DNA of 53,071 bases from Pirellulales bacterium (GCA_016931995.1 JAFGDS010000034.1:1-53071); one strand, 5' to 3'; counted from the first letter of the stretch, positions 40,027 through 48,513 are shown. Made by a program: numbers and translations. The notes: generated by a model not told the origin, from the sequence alone.

Positions 40027-40331
40027 CGGGACAATCGCAGCAGAAGAGGAGGCGATTCCTAAGTGCCCTGGAGAACATATTTTTCCCTAAAACGCCGCGG
40101 CGGTCAACGGTTGTTCGCGCGGAAACGGCGGGAAATCCTTTCGTCCGCGTCTCGCGCCTGGTCGGAAGCCTTCGCTCCTCCTTCTCCGCGCGCCGCGTCA
40201 TGCGGGGAATCCCCTTGCCACACAAGAATTTAGGGCGTGCCGCCGCGATGGACCCGGCAACGCTCGCCCGGCTGCCGGACGGCCCCCAACAGGCCGGATA
40301 TCCAACAAACGGTAAGGCGGTTGGCGATCCT
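40027..40331. other. Gap between AnmK-like and kinase genes
   Basis: About 305 bases. Contains an AT-rich patch (AACATATTTTTCCCTAAAA, about 40073-40091) roughly 50-65 bases upstream of the kinase start on the minus strand, which could hold its promoter. No repeat-family member or gene seen. Confidence 0.45.
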
Positions 40332-41612
40332 TTATATTGCACTTCGCAACGGCCGAAGCGCCGGCCGGGCCGAGGCCATCTCCTGAACGATCCGTTGCCA
40401 GTTTTGAGGAGACCCCGGCGTCAGACATCCCAGAACGCGAGGGACCTCCGCGCCCGTCACGGCCGTCGGGTTGCCGGGCACCTGGTCCACGTGGCACAAC
40501 GCCAGCACCGCCACGCTGGCCGGCTCCAACGCGCCCTCCGGGATTCCCAGCTCCTCGGCGTGCGAAAACGGCACGGCGGACAGCCGGGCCGCCAACTCCC
40601 GAAGCAGCATCCCGTTGTGGCAGCCGCCCCCGGCCAGCACGATCCGCGCAATCGGCAGATCGCCGGGCAGCCGCCGCTCGATTGCCTGGGCGATCGACTC
40701 GGCGATCAGATGCGTGGCCGTGCACAGCAGGTCGCGAACCGACCAGTCTCCGTCGACGGCCATCCGCAGCGCATCGTTGAGAAATCGCTCCGGCCGGACT
40801 CCGCGGGGATGCCATTTGGGCAGCGGCTGCTCGAAGACCGGATCGAGCAACCAATGGGCAAGGAGCAGCTCGATCCGGCGTCCCTGCACGGCCAGCCGTC
40901 CGCCCGGATCAAACGCGTGCGCTCCGCTGGTGAGCTGCCGCGCGAGCACGTCCAACAGTTCGGTGCCGGGGCCCACGTCGAATCCCAAAACCCGCGACGG
41001 GGCGTTGATTTCGCGCGAGGCCGGCAAGAGGGTCATCCGCGTGGTGCGTCCCAGATCGACGATCAATCGCGTTTCGTCCGGCGCGGAGAGAAGGATCCAT
41101 TGCGCCATGGGTGTCAGCGGGCCGCCCTGGCCCCGCCGCGCGAGATCGCGGGCGGGCAAGGCGTCAATCACGTTGGCGCCGGTCGATTCCGCCAGCCGCG
41201 CCGCGTCGCACAGCCCAAGCACTCCTGCGGGCGACGCGCCGGGGCCCGCCCACAAGCCCGGATCGTCCACCCCCACGGCCAGGAGATTCCCGGCCGAGCC
41301 CGCGATTTCGCCGGGCAAATCGTCGACGAGCTTGGCCTCGAGTTCGGTCAGTTCGGCGCGAAGCTGGAGGATCAGATCCGGCGCGAAGGCCGAGGGAGCG
41401 CCGGCCGCGATCTGCCGGAAGAGCCGCGCCGTCTCGTCCGGCGCCTTATCGCGGCGGAACGCCCGGACCGTCACCCGGGCGTCCAATCCGCGACCGTGGG
41501 CCGACACGAGGGCCGCGCCCACGCTCCGGCAGCCGGAGCCGACGTGCACGCCAAGCGTCCATCGCACGGCGTCGGGCGCCCGCGAGGCATGTTGGTTACG
41601 CGACGTTCTCAT
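40332..41612 (-). CDS. Divergent anhydro-N-acetylmuramic acid kinase-like protein
   Basis: Product of 426 aa from ATG 41612. The best match is AnmK, the peptidoglycan-recycling kinase that opens and phosphorylates 1,6-anhydroMurNAc. Preserved: DALPARDLARRGQGGPLTPMAQW (like the RRDIALGGQGAPLVPAF region), VDLGRTTRMTLL, GFDVGPGTELLD (like GYDTGPGNMLMD) and VLAGGGCHNGMLLREL (like VCGGGSRNPLLM). Lost: the N-terminal ATP-binding GTSxDGxD motif, which here reads GVHVGSGCRSVGAAL without the Thr-Ser-Asp series. It may therefore be inactive or have changed specificity. A TTG at 41618 is the alternative start. It is a lone gene between repeats. Confidence 0.8.
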   Translation of the reverse strand: MRTSRNQHASRAPDAVRWTLGVHVGSGCRSVGAALVSAHGRGLDARVTVRAFRRDKAPDETARLFRQIAAGAPSAFAPDLILQLRAELTELEAKLVDDLPGEIAGSAGNLLAVGVDDPGLWAGPGASPAGVLGLCDAARLAESTGANVIDALPARDLARRGQGGPLTPMAQWILLSAPDETRLIVDLGRTTRMTLLPASREINAPSRVLGFDVGPGTELLDVLARQLTSGAHAFDPGGRLAVQGRRIELLLAHWLLDPVFEQPLPKWHPRGVRPERFLNDALRMAVDGDWSVRDLLCTATHLIAESIAQAIERRLPGDLPIARIVLAGGGCHNGMLLRELAARLSAVPFSHAEELGIPEGALEPASVAVLALCHVDQVPGNPTAVTGAEVPRVLGCLTPGSPQNWQRIVQEMASARPALRPLRSAI

Positions 41613-41633
41613 GCTCAATAATCAGCGTGAAGT

Positions 41634-41727
41634 GAGTGCCACTGGCTCCGCCAGTGCCTTTTTCCAAACGAATGCGGAGTAAATGCTTGATTGGAAAATG
41701 ACCAGCACGGGCAAAGCCAGTGGCACG
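41634..41727. repeat. Inverted pair of GTGCCACTGG hairpins
   Basis: GTGCCACTGGCTCCGCCAGTGC (about 41636-41657) and GCACGGGCAAAGCCAGTGGCAC (about 41705-41726), in opposite orientation. They lie between the 5' end of the AnmK-like gene and the 3' end of the amidotransferase gene. Confidence 0.85.
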
Positions 41728-41765
41728 CGAGCCCCCGAACACAAGGCGAGAGGGGAACGATTCCC

Positions 41766-42512
41766 TCACGCCACAAGACGCATCGTGGGCGTTTGACTCG
41801 CGACGCCGGCGAGGAACTCCTCGAAGATCCGCAGATCCAGCGCCGAGGCGGACGGGCTCTCGGGATGAAACTGCGTTCCCAGCGCGAACCAGTCGTCCGA
41901 TGCGCTCTCGACGGCCTCGATCACGCCGTCGGGGCATCGAGCGGTGACGCGCAGTTCCAGGGGCACCTCGTCAACCGCCATGTGGTGCATGCTGTTGACG
42001 CGGATCTCCCCCTCGCCGTACACCCGCTCCATGATCGAGCCCGGCGCGATCTCCAGTGCGTGACGGTGCGACGGATCGGACGGATCGCAGTGCGGCAGCG
42101 CCCGGGGCATGTCCTCGGGAATGTGCAAGAACAGGTTGCCGCCCAACGTGACGGCCAATAGCTGCATGCCCAGCCCTATGCCAAAGACGGGTATGCGCCG
42201 CTGGACCACGCGGCGCATCAGACGCCGGTCGAAATCCTCGCGGCGCCGTTCGAGCGAACGCACGGACGGATGAAGCATGAATCCGTCGCGGCGCGGGTCG
42301 AGATCCGCGCCGCCGATCATGACGATTCCATTGAGCAAGTCCAGCACGCGATCGAGACTCGAGTCATCCTCGAGAATCGGAATGACCAACGGGATGCCGC
42401 CGGCCTTGACCACCGAGTCATAATAGCCGGCGCAAAGGTAACTGAAGGCGGGCGAATCGCCGCGCGAGTCGCGATAGTCAGCGTTAATGCCGATAAGGGG
42501 CCGCTCGTTCAT
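41766..42512 (-). CDS. C26 glutamine amidotransferase-like, nucleophile missing
   Basis: Product of 248 aa, in the gamma-glutamyl-GABA hydrolase/class I amidotransferase fold. Markers: PLIGINADYRDSRG, YYDSVVKAGGIPLVIP, GIVMIGGADLDPRR, VNSMHHMAV and the acid/base pair H216-P-E218 in GTQFHPES. The nucleophile elbow, normally GIC-x-G, reads V-F-G-I-G113-L-G-M-Q: the cysteine codon is GGG. Everything else is intact, so it is probably a folded pseudoenzyme or uses another mechanism. GGAGGGAG lies 7 bases before the ATG, supporting expression. No glutamate or polyamine genes are nearby. Confidence 0.85.
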   Translation of the reverse strand: MNERPLIGINADYRDSRGDSPAFSYLCAGYYDSVVKAGGIPLVIPILEDDSSLDRVLDLLNGIVMIGGADLDPRRDGFMLHPSVRSLERRREDFDRRLMRRVVQRRIPVFGIGLGMQLLAVTLGGNLFLHIPEDMPRALPHCDPSDPSHRHALEIAPGSIMERVYGEGEIRVNSMHHMAVDEVPLELRVTARCPDGVIEAVESASDDWFALGTQFHPESPSASALDLRIFEEFLAGVASQTPTMRLVA

Positions 42513-42964
42513 TTTGCACTCCCTCCGACACGTCCTGTGTCGCAATAAAGTGACGGGGCACGTCGTCGTGACGCGCGCGACAAGTCCACTCGTGGCGAGA
42601 GGCCGACTCGCGGAAGAGCCCGCGGGCTCGGTCGGCCCCGGCAACATCTGGCTTACCGCAAGGAAGGAATCCGGCTCGAAGAGGCCCAGCAAGGGGCACG
42701 ACACCGGGCGATTTCCCTATCGCTTGGTCACGACGCTCCTTCGTTCTTGGGCGGTGTCACCGCCGTTGGGAATGCAAGTGCCGCGAGTTTAGCGAAGCCC
42801 GATGCCCCGTACAAGAAGTCGGCCTATTTTGGGGGCGTTGCCTCGGGTAACCACAAGATCATGTGGTGGTGAGTGTCACGGGCTCTGCCAGTGCCACCGG
42901 AAACCGGAATTCGCGCAACGGCATAGCCAGTGGCGCGCGGCGGGGAGCCCAAAAGCGTGAGACA
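42513..42964. other. Gap between amidotransferase and ABC-2 permease genes
   Basis: 452 bases. The promoter of the amidotransferase must lie in the left part, but no clear boxes are seen. The right end holds a pair of CACTGGC hairpins (42871-42937). No gene is supported. Confidence 0.45.
42871..42937. repeat. Degenerate inverted pair of GTGCCACTGG hairpins
   Basis: GTGTCACGGGCTCTGCCAGTGC (about 42873-42894) and the half-decayed CATAGCCAGTGGCGC (about 42922-42936), just after the end of the ABC-2 permease gene. Confidence 0.7.
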
Positions 42965-43903
42965 CTAGGCCAAGTCGCGATCCTCGAACAGCAACAGCGC
43001 CACGAGCAGGGCCACCACGCTGTAGAGAACGCAGTAAAGACCCGCCCAGCCAAGGAAGTCCCACGTGACCTTGTGGCCCGTCGAGATCGCGCCGTAGATG
43101 TCGAAATGCTCGAGCATCGGCAACACCAGCGCAAGGAGATTGGCCACGAACGGGACGTATTCGAGCTGGCCCACCGTCGAGTTAACCAGCGTGGGCACCA
43201 GGTGCCCCAGAACGTAGATGGCCCCGCAAATGATCAAATTGGGCAGCATCGACAGCCGCGTGGAGATGGCCACGCCAATCGACGCCAGCACCACTGCCCG
43301 CATGAACGCCAACGCCAGCCCGGGCACCGCCGACACCATCTCGGCCTCGCACTGTTTGGCGGTGGGCGGCGGATTCGAGGTCTCCCGCGCGTCGTATTTG
43401 AGCTTGAACGAAACCGTCGAAAGGAACAACGCCCCCAATACGATGAACAGGACCGCCACCGGGAAAAGAATCCCGACGAACTTGCCCACTACAAAATGCC
43501 AGCGGGCAATCGGCTTGGAAAGAACCGTCAGAGCCGTGCGGCCTTCAATCTCCTCGGAAACCGACACGCTCGCCGTCCAAACGGCCAGCACGACCGCCAT
43601 CGCCATGATGAGCGTCAGCCCTTGGTCCTTGACGACCTTGATGTCCTCGCCAAACGTGTTGTAGGGCAGAAACGGAAACAATGCGCCCACGAGAAACAGC
43701 CCCACCGCCAACAACACCCAGAACAAGGGCTGAAGCATGGCTTCCTTGGCCGTGGCCCGGGCAATCGCCGTGAGCTTGGGGGCAACCAACTGCAACAGCG
43801 CGACGAGGACGAACAGGAGGACCACCGCGCCCACAACGCCGGCGGCAACAATCCGCAAAGGAGGGATCCACGGAGCCACGCCGATGAGAAAGACCTGGTT
43901 CAT
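42965..43903 (-). CDS. ABC-2 type transporter permease
   Basis: Product of 312 aa with seven or so hydrophobic segments: IVAAGVVGAVVLLFVLVALLQ, MLQPLFWVLLAVGLFLVGALF, LTLIMAMAVVLAVW, ILFPVAVLFIVLGALFL, AFMRAVVLASIGVAI, LIICGAIYVLGHLVP and WAGLYCVLYSVVALLVALLLF. After the third segment comes SVSEEIEGRTALTVLSKPIARWHFVVGKFVG, the conserved cytoplasmic coupling stretch of ABC-2/NosY-like permeases (SKPI.R..F..GK). No ATPase partner is adjacent in this window, so its transport role and substrate are open. It ends at the repeat pair 42871-42937. Confidence 0.9.
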   Translation of the reverse strand: MNQVFLIGVAPWIPPLRIVAAGVVGAVVLLFVLVALLQLVAPKLTAIARATAKEAMLQPLFWVLLAVGLFLVGALFPFLPYNTFGEDIKVVKDQGLTLIMAMAVVLAVWTASVSVSEEIEGRTALTVLSKPIARWHFVVGKFVGILFPVAVLFIVLGALFLSTVSFKLKYDARETSNPPPTAKQCEAEMVSAVPGLALAFMRAVVLASIGVAISTRLSMLPNLIICGAIYVLGHLVPTLVNSTVGQLEYVPFVANLLALVLPMLEHFDIYGAISTGHKVTWDFLGWAGLYCVLYSVVALLVALLLFEDRDLA

Positions 43904-44063
43904 GGACGAACGCCTTCTGGCCCCAAGACACGCGCTTGATGGATTCTACTCTCTACGCCGCCGCGCCGCTGGCGGTTCGCCTCGATCCGAGACAAACGTC
44001 CAATGTCGCGGGCGTTTCCGCACGGGACGGCTTAACCTCCGGCTCTCGTCCCGGGTCTTTCCT

Positions 44064-44348
44064 TCAGGTTCGGACGCCGAAACGGCTGAATTCGCCCGTC
44101 GGCGCGCCACTCGTCTGCCGTTCCCCCCGAACGTAGTGCCCCAGGTCGGCACGCACGGCGTCGAGGAACCGGTCGATTTCCTGGTCGATGCCCTCCGCAA
44201 CCACGAGCACGGTCCCATCGGTCAGGTTCTGGACGAATCCGGTCACCTGGAACCGGCCGGCAATCCGCCGCGTGACGTACCGAAACCCGACGCCTTGGAC
44301 CATCCCGCTGAAGCGGATCTCCCGTCGCTGGGTCGCCGTGGTGTCCAA
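44064..44348 (-). CDS. acyP: Acylphosphatase
   Basis: Product of 94 aa, the normal length. Hydrolyses acyl phosphates such as carbamoyl or acetyl phosphate in the cytoplasm. The two family signatures are intact: GMVQGVGFRY with catalytic R23, and GFVQNLTDGTV with N41. FSRFGVRT ends the protein as usual. It is divergent from the CX4CH protein gene, with about 185 bases between starts. Confidence 0.96.
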   Translation of the reverse strand: MDTTATQRREIRFSGMVQGVGFRYVTRRIAGRFQVTGFVQNLTDGTVLVVAEGIDQEIDRFLDAVRADLGHYVRGERQTSGAPTGEFSRFGVRT

Positions 44349-44495
44349 CGTCTTTGCCCCGCATTGTCTCTTTTCCGACCACCCCCATCCAATATAGGGT
44401 CAGCCGCGCGACCGGCCAAGAGGGGGTGGGTCCGCCGCGACGAACCTCCAATGGAATCCCCCATTGGGTGGATGTTCCCAGTCCCCGCACTTCTC

Positions 44496-44524
44496 TTGAC
44501 CCTCCCGATGGAATCCCCTACGCT
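44496..44524 (+). promoter_or_regulatory. Candidate promoter of CX4CH protein gene
   Basis: TTGACC (44496-44501), a 17-base spacer, TACGCT (44519-44524). The ATG follows only 9 bases later, so transcription from here would give a nearly leaderless message. Confidence 0.45.
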
Positions 44525-44533
44525 TTGCCCACC

Positions 44534-45682
44534 ATGTGGACCCGCCCCTTCAGGACGCTCGTGCCGATTTCGGCGTCGGTCGTGCTGGCGATTGCCTCGA
44601 TCGGCGCCCAGCAACCCCAGCCGACGCCGACCTCGGGCCTTGTGCCCGCCGAGGGAGTGCTCGTCCTCTCCGGAGGACAGGTGCTCTCCGGACGGATCGT
44701 TCGGGCCGGCGATCTGTATCTCGTCGCGCTTCCCCACGGAGAGATCCGCGTCCGTGCGGGCCAGGTCGTGTTGCACTGCGCATCGCTGGACGAGGCCTAC
44801 CAGAGGCAGCGGGCGGCCATCGGTCCGGGCGGCGGCGCGGCGCATGTCGATTTGGCGAAATGGTGCCTGCGCCACGGGCTGCTGGACGCGGCGGCCAGGG
44901 AACTGGCCGACGCGGCGACCGCCGATCCCTCGCACCCGATGATCCCGCTCGTAACCCGGCAGTTGGAGTTTGCTCGGGCGACGCCCGGTCCGCCCCAATC
45001 CGCGGGCAACGACCAAGCCGCGGCCGCCGGACCGACGCTGGAGGAGATCGACTCGTTGATCCGGACCCTGCCACCCGGCGCCATGACGGAGTTCGCCAGC
45101 ACCATCCAGCCAATTCTGGTTCGCCGCTGCGCCAGCGGGGGATGCCACGGGCCACAGACAACGGCGAAGCTCTCGCTGCTGCGGCTGCACCCCGATCGAC
45201 CCGTCTCCAAACGCGTTACCCAACGCAATCTCCACGCGGTCGTGCAGTGGGTCGACCGCGCGCAGCCGGCCGCCAGTCCGCTCTTGCAGGTTCCCATGCG
45301 ACCGCACGGCACGGCGGAAGAAGCGGTCTTCACCGAACGCGACGAGGAGGATCGCGACAAACTCGCGCAATGGGTGAACAGCTTGGCCCTCCTCGGTCAG
45401 CCGGTCGATGCCGGCGCCGCGCGGCACGCCGGACCGTCGCTCGCGCGCCCCACCTCGGCCACCGGCGAGTTGCCCAGCGAGGCGTCGCACGCGCCGCCGG
45501 GGATTGCCGCGACGCCAACTCCGTTCGACATCCCGCCAATACCGGCCGGGCGACAGCTTCCCACGCGCTCGCCGGCTCGGCGCGGCGGCCCCCTCCCCAA
45601 ATTCGTCCCCGCCGATCCGTTCGATCCCGAGATCTTCAACCGCCGCTATTCGCCGGACAACGCGCGGGGGCCGTCGTCCTAG
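44534..45682 (+). CDS. Secreted protein with CX4CH motif
   Basis: Product of 382 aa. Residues 1-25 form a signal peptide (LVPISASVVLAIASIGAQ). Residues 40-90 form a small beta-domain (GVLVLSGGQVLSGRIVRAGD), then LAKWCLRHGLLDAAARELADA (a helical pair, about 106-130). Around 187-215 is STIQPILVRRCASGGCHGPQ: C199-x4-C204-H205. This matches the cytochrome-like segments of planctomycete exoproteins but has one residue more than the canonical CXXCH variants, so covalent heme binding is uncertain. The C-terminal 120 residues are Pro/Ala-rich and disordered. Its stop codon shares CTAG with the stop of the convergent PQQ gene. Confidence 0.82.
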   Translation: MWTRPFRTLVPISASVVLAIASIGAQQPQPTPTSGLVPAEGVLVLSGGQVLSGRIVRAGDLYLVALPHGEIRVRAGQVVLHCASLDEAYQRQRAAIGPGGGAAHVDLAKWCLRHGLLDAAARELADAATADPSHPMIPLVTRQLEFARATPGPPQSAGNDQAAAAGPTLEEIDSLIRTLPPGAMTEFASTIQPILVRRCASGGCHGPQTTAKLSLLRLHPDRPVSKRVTQRNLHAVVQWVDRAQPAASPLLQVPMRPHGTAEEAVFTERDEEDRDKLAQWVNSLALLGQPVDAGAARHAGPSLARPTSATGELPSEASHAPPGIAATPTPFDIPPIPAGRQLPTRSPARRGGPLPKFVPADPFDPEIFNRRYSPDNARGPSS

Positions 45683-48324
45683 CCCTCTCCCGGCGAGAGA
45701 GGGGACGCCGAGGACTCCTGCTGCCACGCGGGGACGGACTCTTCGGCCTCCTCGCCGACAACAAGCGAGACCTGCAGCCCGGAGCCGTTTGTCGTCGCGT
45801 GGATGCGGCCGTTCGAGGCGGTCGCGCCGACGCACAAGAGCACGTCGATGGCCGGACCACAGTACACCAAGCGGTTGTCTTGCGCCAGGTCGAAGATGTT
45901 CAGGTCGGGCCCAAGCAGGTATGGCTCGCACAACGTGAACCGCGTGCAGCGGAAGCCCTTCACGAGGGTCGTAAGCAGCTTGCCGGTCTCTTTATCGATC
46001 AGGTATCCGTTTTCGTATTGCGAATGCGTGAAGAGGAACGTCTTGCCGATGGTCACGACGTGGATTGCCCGGCTGATGGGGTCCGATTGCCACACGAGCG
46101 AGCCGTCGCGGGCGTCGAGGCACCAGACGCGATTCGTTTTGCCTTCGACCGGATTGTATCCGCCAAGATAAATCCGGCCGTCGGCGCCCGAGACGGTGCA
46201 GCCGGCGTGCACGGCGTGGTCCGTGGTGACCCACAGCACCTTGCCCGAGGCCGGCTCGATCGCGGCGGTCACGCCGGTGGGCCCCTTGCCGCCGAAGTAG
46301 CACGAATAGTACAGCGTACCGTCCAAAAGGCACATGCCCGCGTCGTCGCCGCCGGCGCCGAATTTCGAGAAATCGCGGGTCCAGAGCTCCTGGCCGGTCT
46401 CGAAGCTCCACGCCCGCACGAGCGGCTTTTGGTCTTTCGGAAAACCGAACGTGCTTTGATGCTCGAAGAGCCATTGCTCGGGCGTGTAGCGGCCGGTGCT
46501 GAATTGGTAGAAGACGCGGCCCTCGTGCACGATCGGCGGAAGCTGCCGGTTCCAACTTGGCGAGCCGGCGAACGGGGCTTCCCACAAGAGCTTGCCGGTG
46601 GCGGCGTCCAGGCATCGCAGCAGGCACTTCTCAAAACCCGCCTGGGGCACCAGCAGCCGGCCGTCGCAATACACCGGCGCGGTGAACGAGACGTGCACGC
46701 CGGGGAAGAACCGCCGCCACAACAGCCGGCCGGTCTCCTGCTCGACGGCGAAAATTTGCCCCTCGGCCGTGTGCGTGTACATCCGCCCGCCGCCGAAGAC
46801 CGACATGTGCTTGACCGTGCCGTGAAACGGCCGGATCCACTTCATCCGAAACGGCAGCCGTAGCGGCTGCTCGGTGGCGTTCGTGTTGGCCCAGTTGCCA
46901 AAGTTGGTGAACCAGTCGTTCTCCGGACCGGTCAATTTCCCGCCCAACGGACTGCGGATCTTCTCGAGCGGAAGCGGCTCGGTCGGTAGCGGGGCCTTGC
47001 CGCCGGGTCCGAGCACGTAGAGGTATCCGTCGTCGCAGCCGAAGTAGACGCGCCCGTCGCACACCGCCGCCGCCGCCGTGATCGCCCGGCCAAACGCCGT
47101 GGCGAACGACCACGGCTCCATCGTATTTTCAGATCCAATCGGCACGGCATGGAGCGTGCCGTCCAACGCGCCGTAGAGGGCGTAGTCCTTGGCGAGCACG
47201 GGCGGGCAGATCGACCCGGCCTTGGCCAGCGGGCGGGTTTGTCCGTCCGCGCCGTGCAGACACAGCCCGAAACCGTCCTCCGGCCGGCAGCGGTAGACGT
47301 CCTTGCCCCGCGGGCTGACCGACGAGAAGCTCAGCGATTCCGTGCCCTGGTAGCCGCTTTCCGTGCCGCGGACAAAATCCTCGGCCACCTTGCCGTCGGG
47401 CCCGAGCGCGAGGATCTCGACGCGGCCGCCATTGTCGCGGCGATGCCACTGGCGATAGACCTCGCCCGCCGGCCCGAGGCTCAAACCCAGCGTGGCGGGG
47501 GCCTCGCGCGCGCCGCAATAGGTTCCGCGCAGCTCCGCCCGATCGCCGGCGTCCTCCACCCAGCAGATCGTTCCGCCGGCGGCCATGACGACCGTTTTGC
47601 CGTGGATTGCGATGTCGCGCGTGCAGCAGAACTGTTCCTTCCAGCCAGCCCCGCCTCGGATCCGCAGCCAATCGGCGCCGCTCCACCGGTCGCCGTCGAA
47701 GTCAAGTCGTTCGCGCACGAAGTCCCACGTCCAGATCGGCGTCCCGTCGGGCTGGACCGCGTGCAGCCGGCCGCCCAGCGTGGCGAAGTACACCCGGCCG
47801 TTGCCCACCACGGGCGAGCTGAACACGGGATCGCCGCAGCGGATCCGTCGGACCACCGCGCCGTCGCGCCGATCGAGCACGTAGTAGTCGCCCGCCGCCG
47901 TGCCGAAATGCACGAAGTCGCCCACCACCGCCGGCGAGCTCGTGTTGTTGCAGTTGGCCGCCCCACCCCACGTCTGGCGCCGCCAGATCACCGCGAGCGA
48001 CGCGCTGTCTCCCCTCGCCCGAACCGCGGGAGAGGGGCCGGGGGTGAGGGGATCCGGACTGCCGATACACCACGCCACGCCCGAGCCGTCAACCACGTAC
48101 ACGCGACCATCCACGACGGCCGGCGACGTGAACACCGCGTCGGAAAGCGGCACGGCGCCCACGAGCCCCAGCGGTCCGCCCAGCGCCCGATCCGCCGCGT
48201 CGCCGCTGCGCCCGCCGTCAAGCTTCGCCTGCGGCCAGTCCTCGGCCATGGCGGCAAGCGGCGCGAGGGCCAAACACGCCAGCGCAAAAACCCGAGCGAG
48301 CGAACCGGTACACGTCGTCATCAT
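45679..48324 (-). CDS. Exported PQQ/BamB-like beta-propeller protein
   Basis: Product of 881 aa. MMTTCTGSLARVFALACLALAPLAAMAEDWP is a signal peptide plus the usual DWPQ start of planctomycete propeller proteins. Repeated blades end in typical motifs: FGTAAGDYYVLDRRDGAVV, YFATLGGRLHAVQPDGTPIW, YFGCDDGYLYVLGPGGK, VEQETGRLLWRRF, LDAATGKLLWEAPF, FETGQELWTRDF, IEPASGKVLWV, CLDARDGSLVWQ. It has no visible dehydrogenase active site, so substrate and role are unknown. A palindromic repeat (48009-48051) is embedded in frame near residues 92-106 (DPLTPGPSPAVRARG), and the C-terminal SPLSPGEG is encoded by another copy. The start at 48324 has GGGTGA 6 bases upstream. Confidence 0.88.
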   Translation of the reverse strand: MMTTCTGSLARVFALACLALAPLAAMAEDWPQAKLDGGRSGDAADRALGGPLGLVGAVPLSDAVFTSPAVVDGRVYVVDGSGVAWCIGSPDPLTPGPSPAVRARGDSASLAVIWRRQTWGGAANCNNTSSPAVVGDFVHFGTAAGDYYVLDRRDGAVVRRIRCGDPVFSSPVVGNGRVYFATLGGRLHAVQPDGTPIWTWDFVRERLDFDGDRWSGADWLRIRGGAGWKEQFCCTRDIAIHGKTVVMAAGGTICWVEDAGDRAELRGTYCGAREAPATLGLSLGPAGEVYRQWHRRDNGGRVEILALGPDGKVAEDFVRGTESGYQGTESLSFSSVSPRGKDVYRCRPEDGFGLCLHGADGQTRPLAKAGSICPPVLAKDYALYGALDGTLHAVPIGSENTMEPWSFATAFGRAITAAAAVCDGRVYFGCDDGYLYVLGPGGKAPLPTEPLPLEKIRSPLGGKLTGPENDWFTNFGNWANTNATEQPLRLPFRMKWIRPFHGTVKHMSVFGGGRMYTHTAEGQIFAVEQETGRLLWRRFFPGVHVSFTAPVYCDGRLLVPQAGFEKCLLRCLDAATGKLLWEAPFAGSPSWNRQLPPIVHEGRVFYQFSTGRYTPEQWLFEHQSTFGFPKDQKPLVRAWSFETGQELWTRDFSKFGAGGDDAGMCLLDGTLYYSCYFGGKGPTGVTAAIEPASGKVLWVTTDHAVHAGCTVSGADGRIYLGGYNPVEGKTNRVWCLDARDGSLVWQSDPISRAIHVVTIGKTFLFTHSQYENGYLIDKETGKLLTTLVKGFRCTRFTLCEPYLLGPDLNIFDLAQDNRLVYCGPAIDVLLCVGATASNGRIHATTNGSGLQVSLVVGEEAEESVPAWQQESSASPLSPGEG
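45683..45704. repeat. CCCTCTC/GAGAGGG hairpin at convergent stops
   Basis: CCCTCTCCCGGCGAGAGAGGGG, a member of the CCCTCTCCCGC family, placed directly at the overlapping stop codons (CTAG, 45679-45682). It encodes the last residues of the PQQ protein and may serve as a bidirectional stop for transcription. Confidence 0.75.
48009..48051. repeat. CCCTCTCCCGC-family repeat inside the PQQ gene
   Basis: CTCCCCTCGCCC-GAAC-CGCGGGAGAGGGGCC followed by GGGGGTGAGGGG. Read on the minus strand in frame it gives DPLTPGPSPAVRARG, a peptide foreign to the blade pattern on both sides. Confidence 0.8.
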
Positions 48325-48354
48325 GAATTCACCCAGAGCAATTGGCGACTGGAG

Positions 48355-48435
48355 GGGGACAGTCCCATTTTCGCGGCGATTCACCCACCTCCGAAGAACC
48401 GAGTCCTCCGCGCCGCGAAAATCGGGACAGTCCCC
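48355..48435. repeat. GGGACAGTCCC element with expanded centre
   Basis: Ends GGGGACAGTCCCATTTTCG and CGAAAATCGGGACAGTCCCC as in the 45-bp copies, but the inner arms extend (CGCGGCG/CGCCGCG) around a 33-base centre, total 81 bp. Located 30 bases upstream of the PQQ gene start. Confidence 0.85.
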
Positions 48436-48513
48436 TGGAACGATTACGCCTCGATCTTCCAGTACGCCCCCGGTGCTGTCAAGTCGATGGCCATTGACAG
48501 ACGGATGGGCGTA

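Noticed and set aside
44536-46863. Plus-strand frame of 775 codons spanning the CX4CH gene and the PQQ gene end; also 47149-49065
   Set aside because: They cross the convergent stop region and run opposite to well-supported propeller repeats; no domains.
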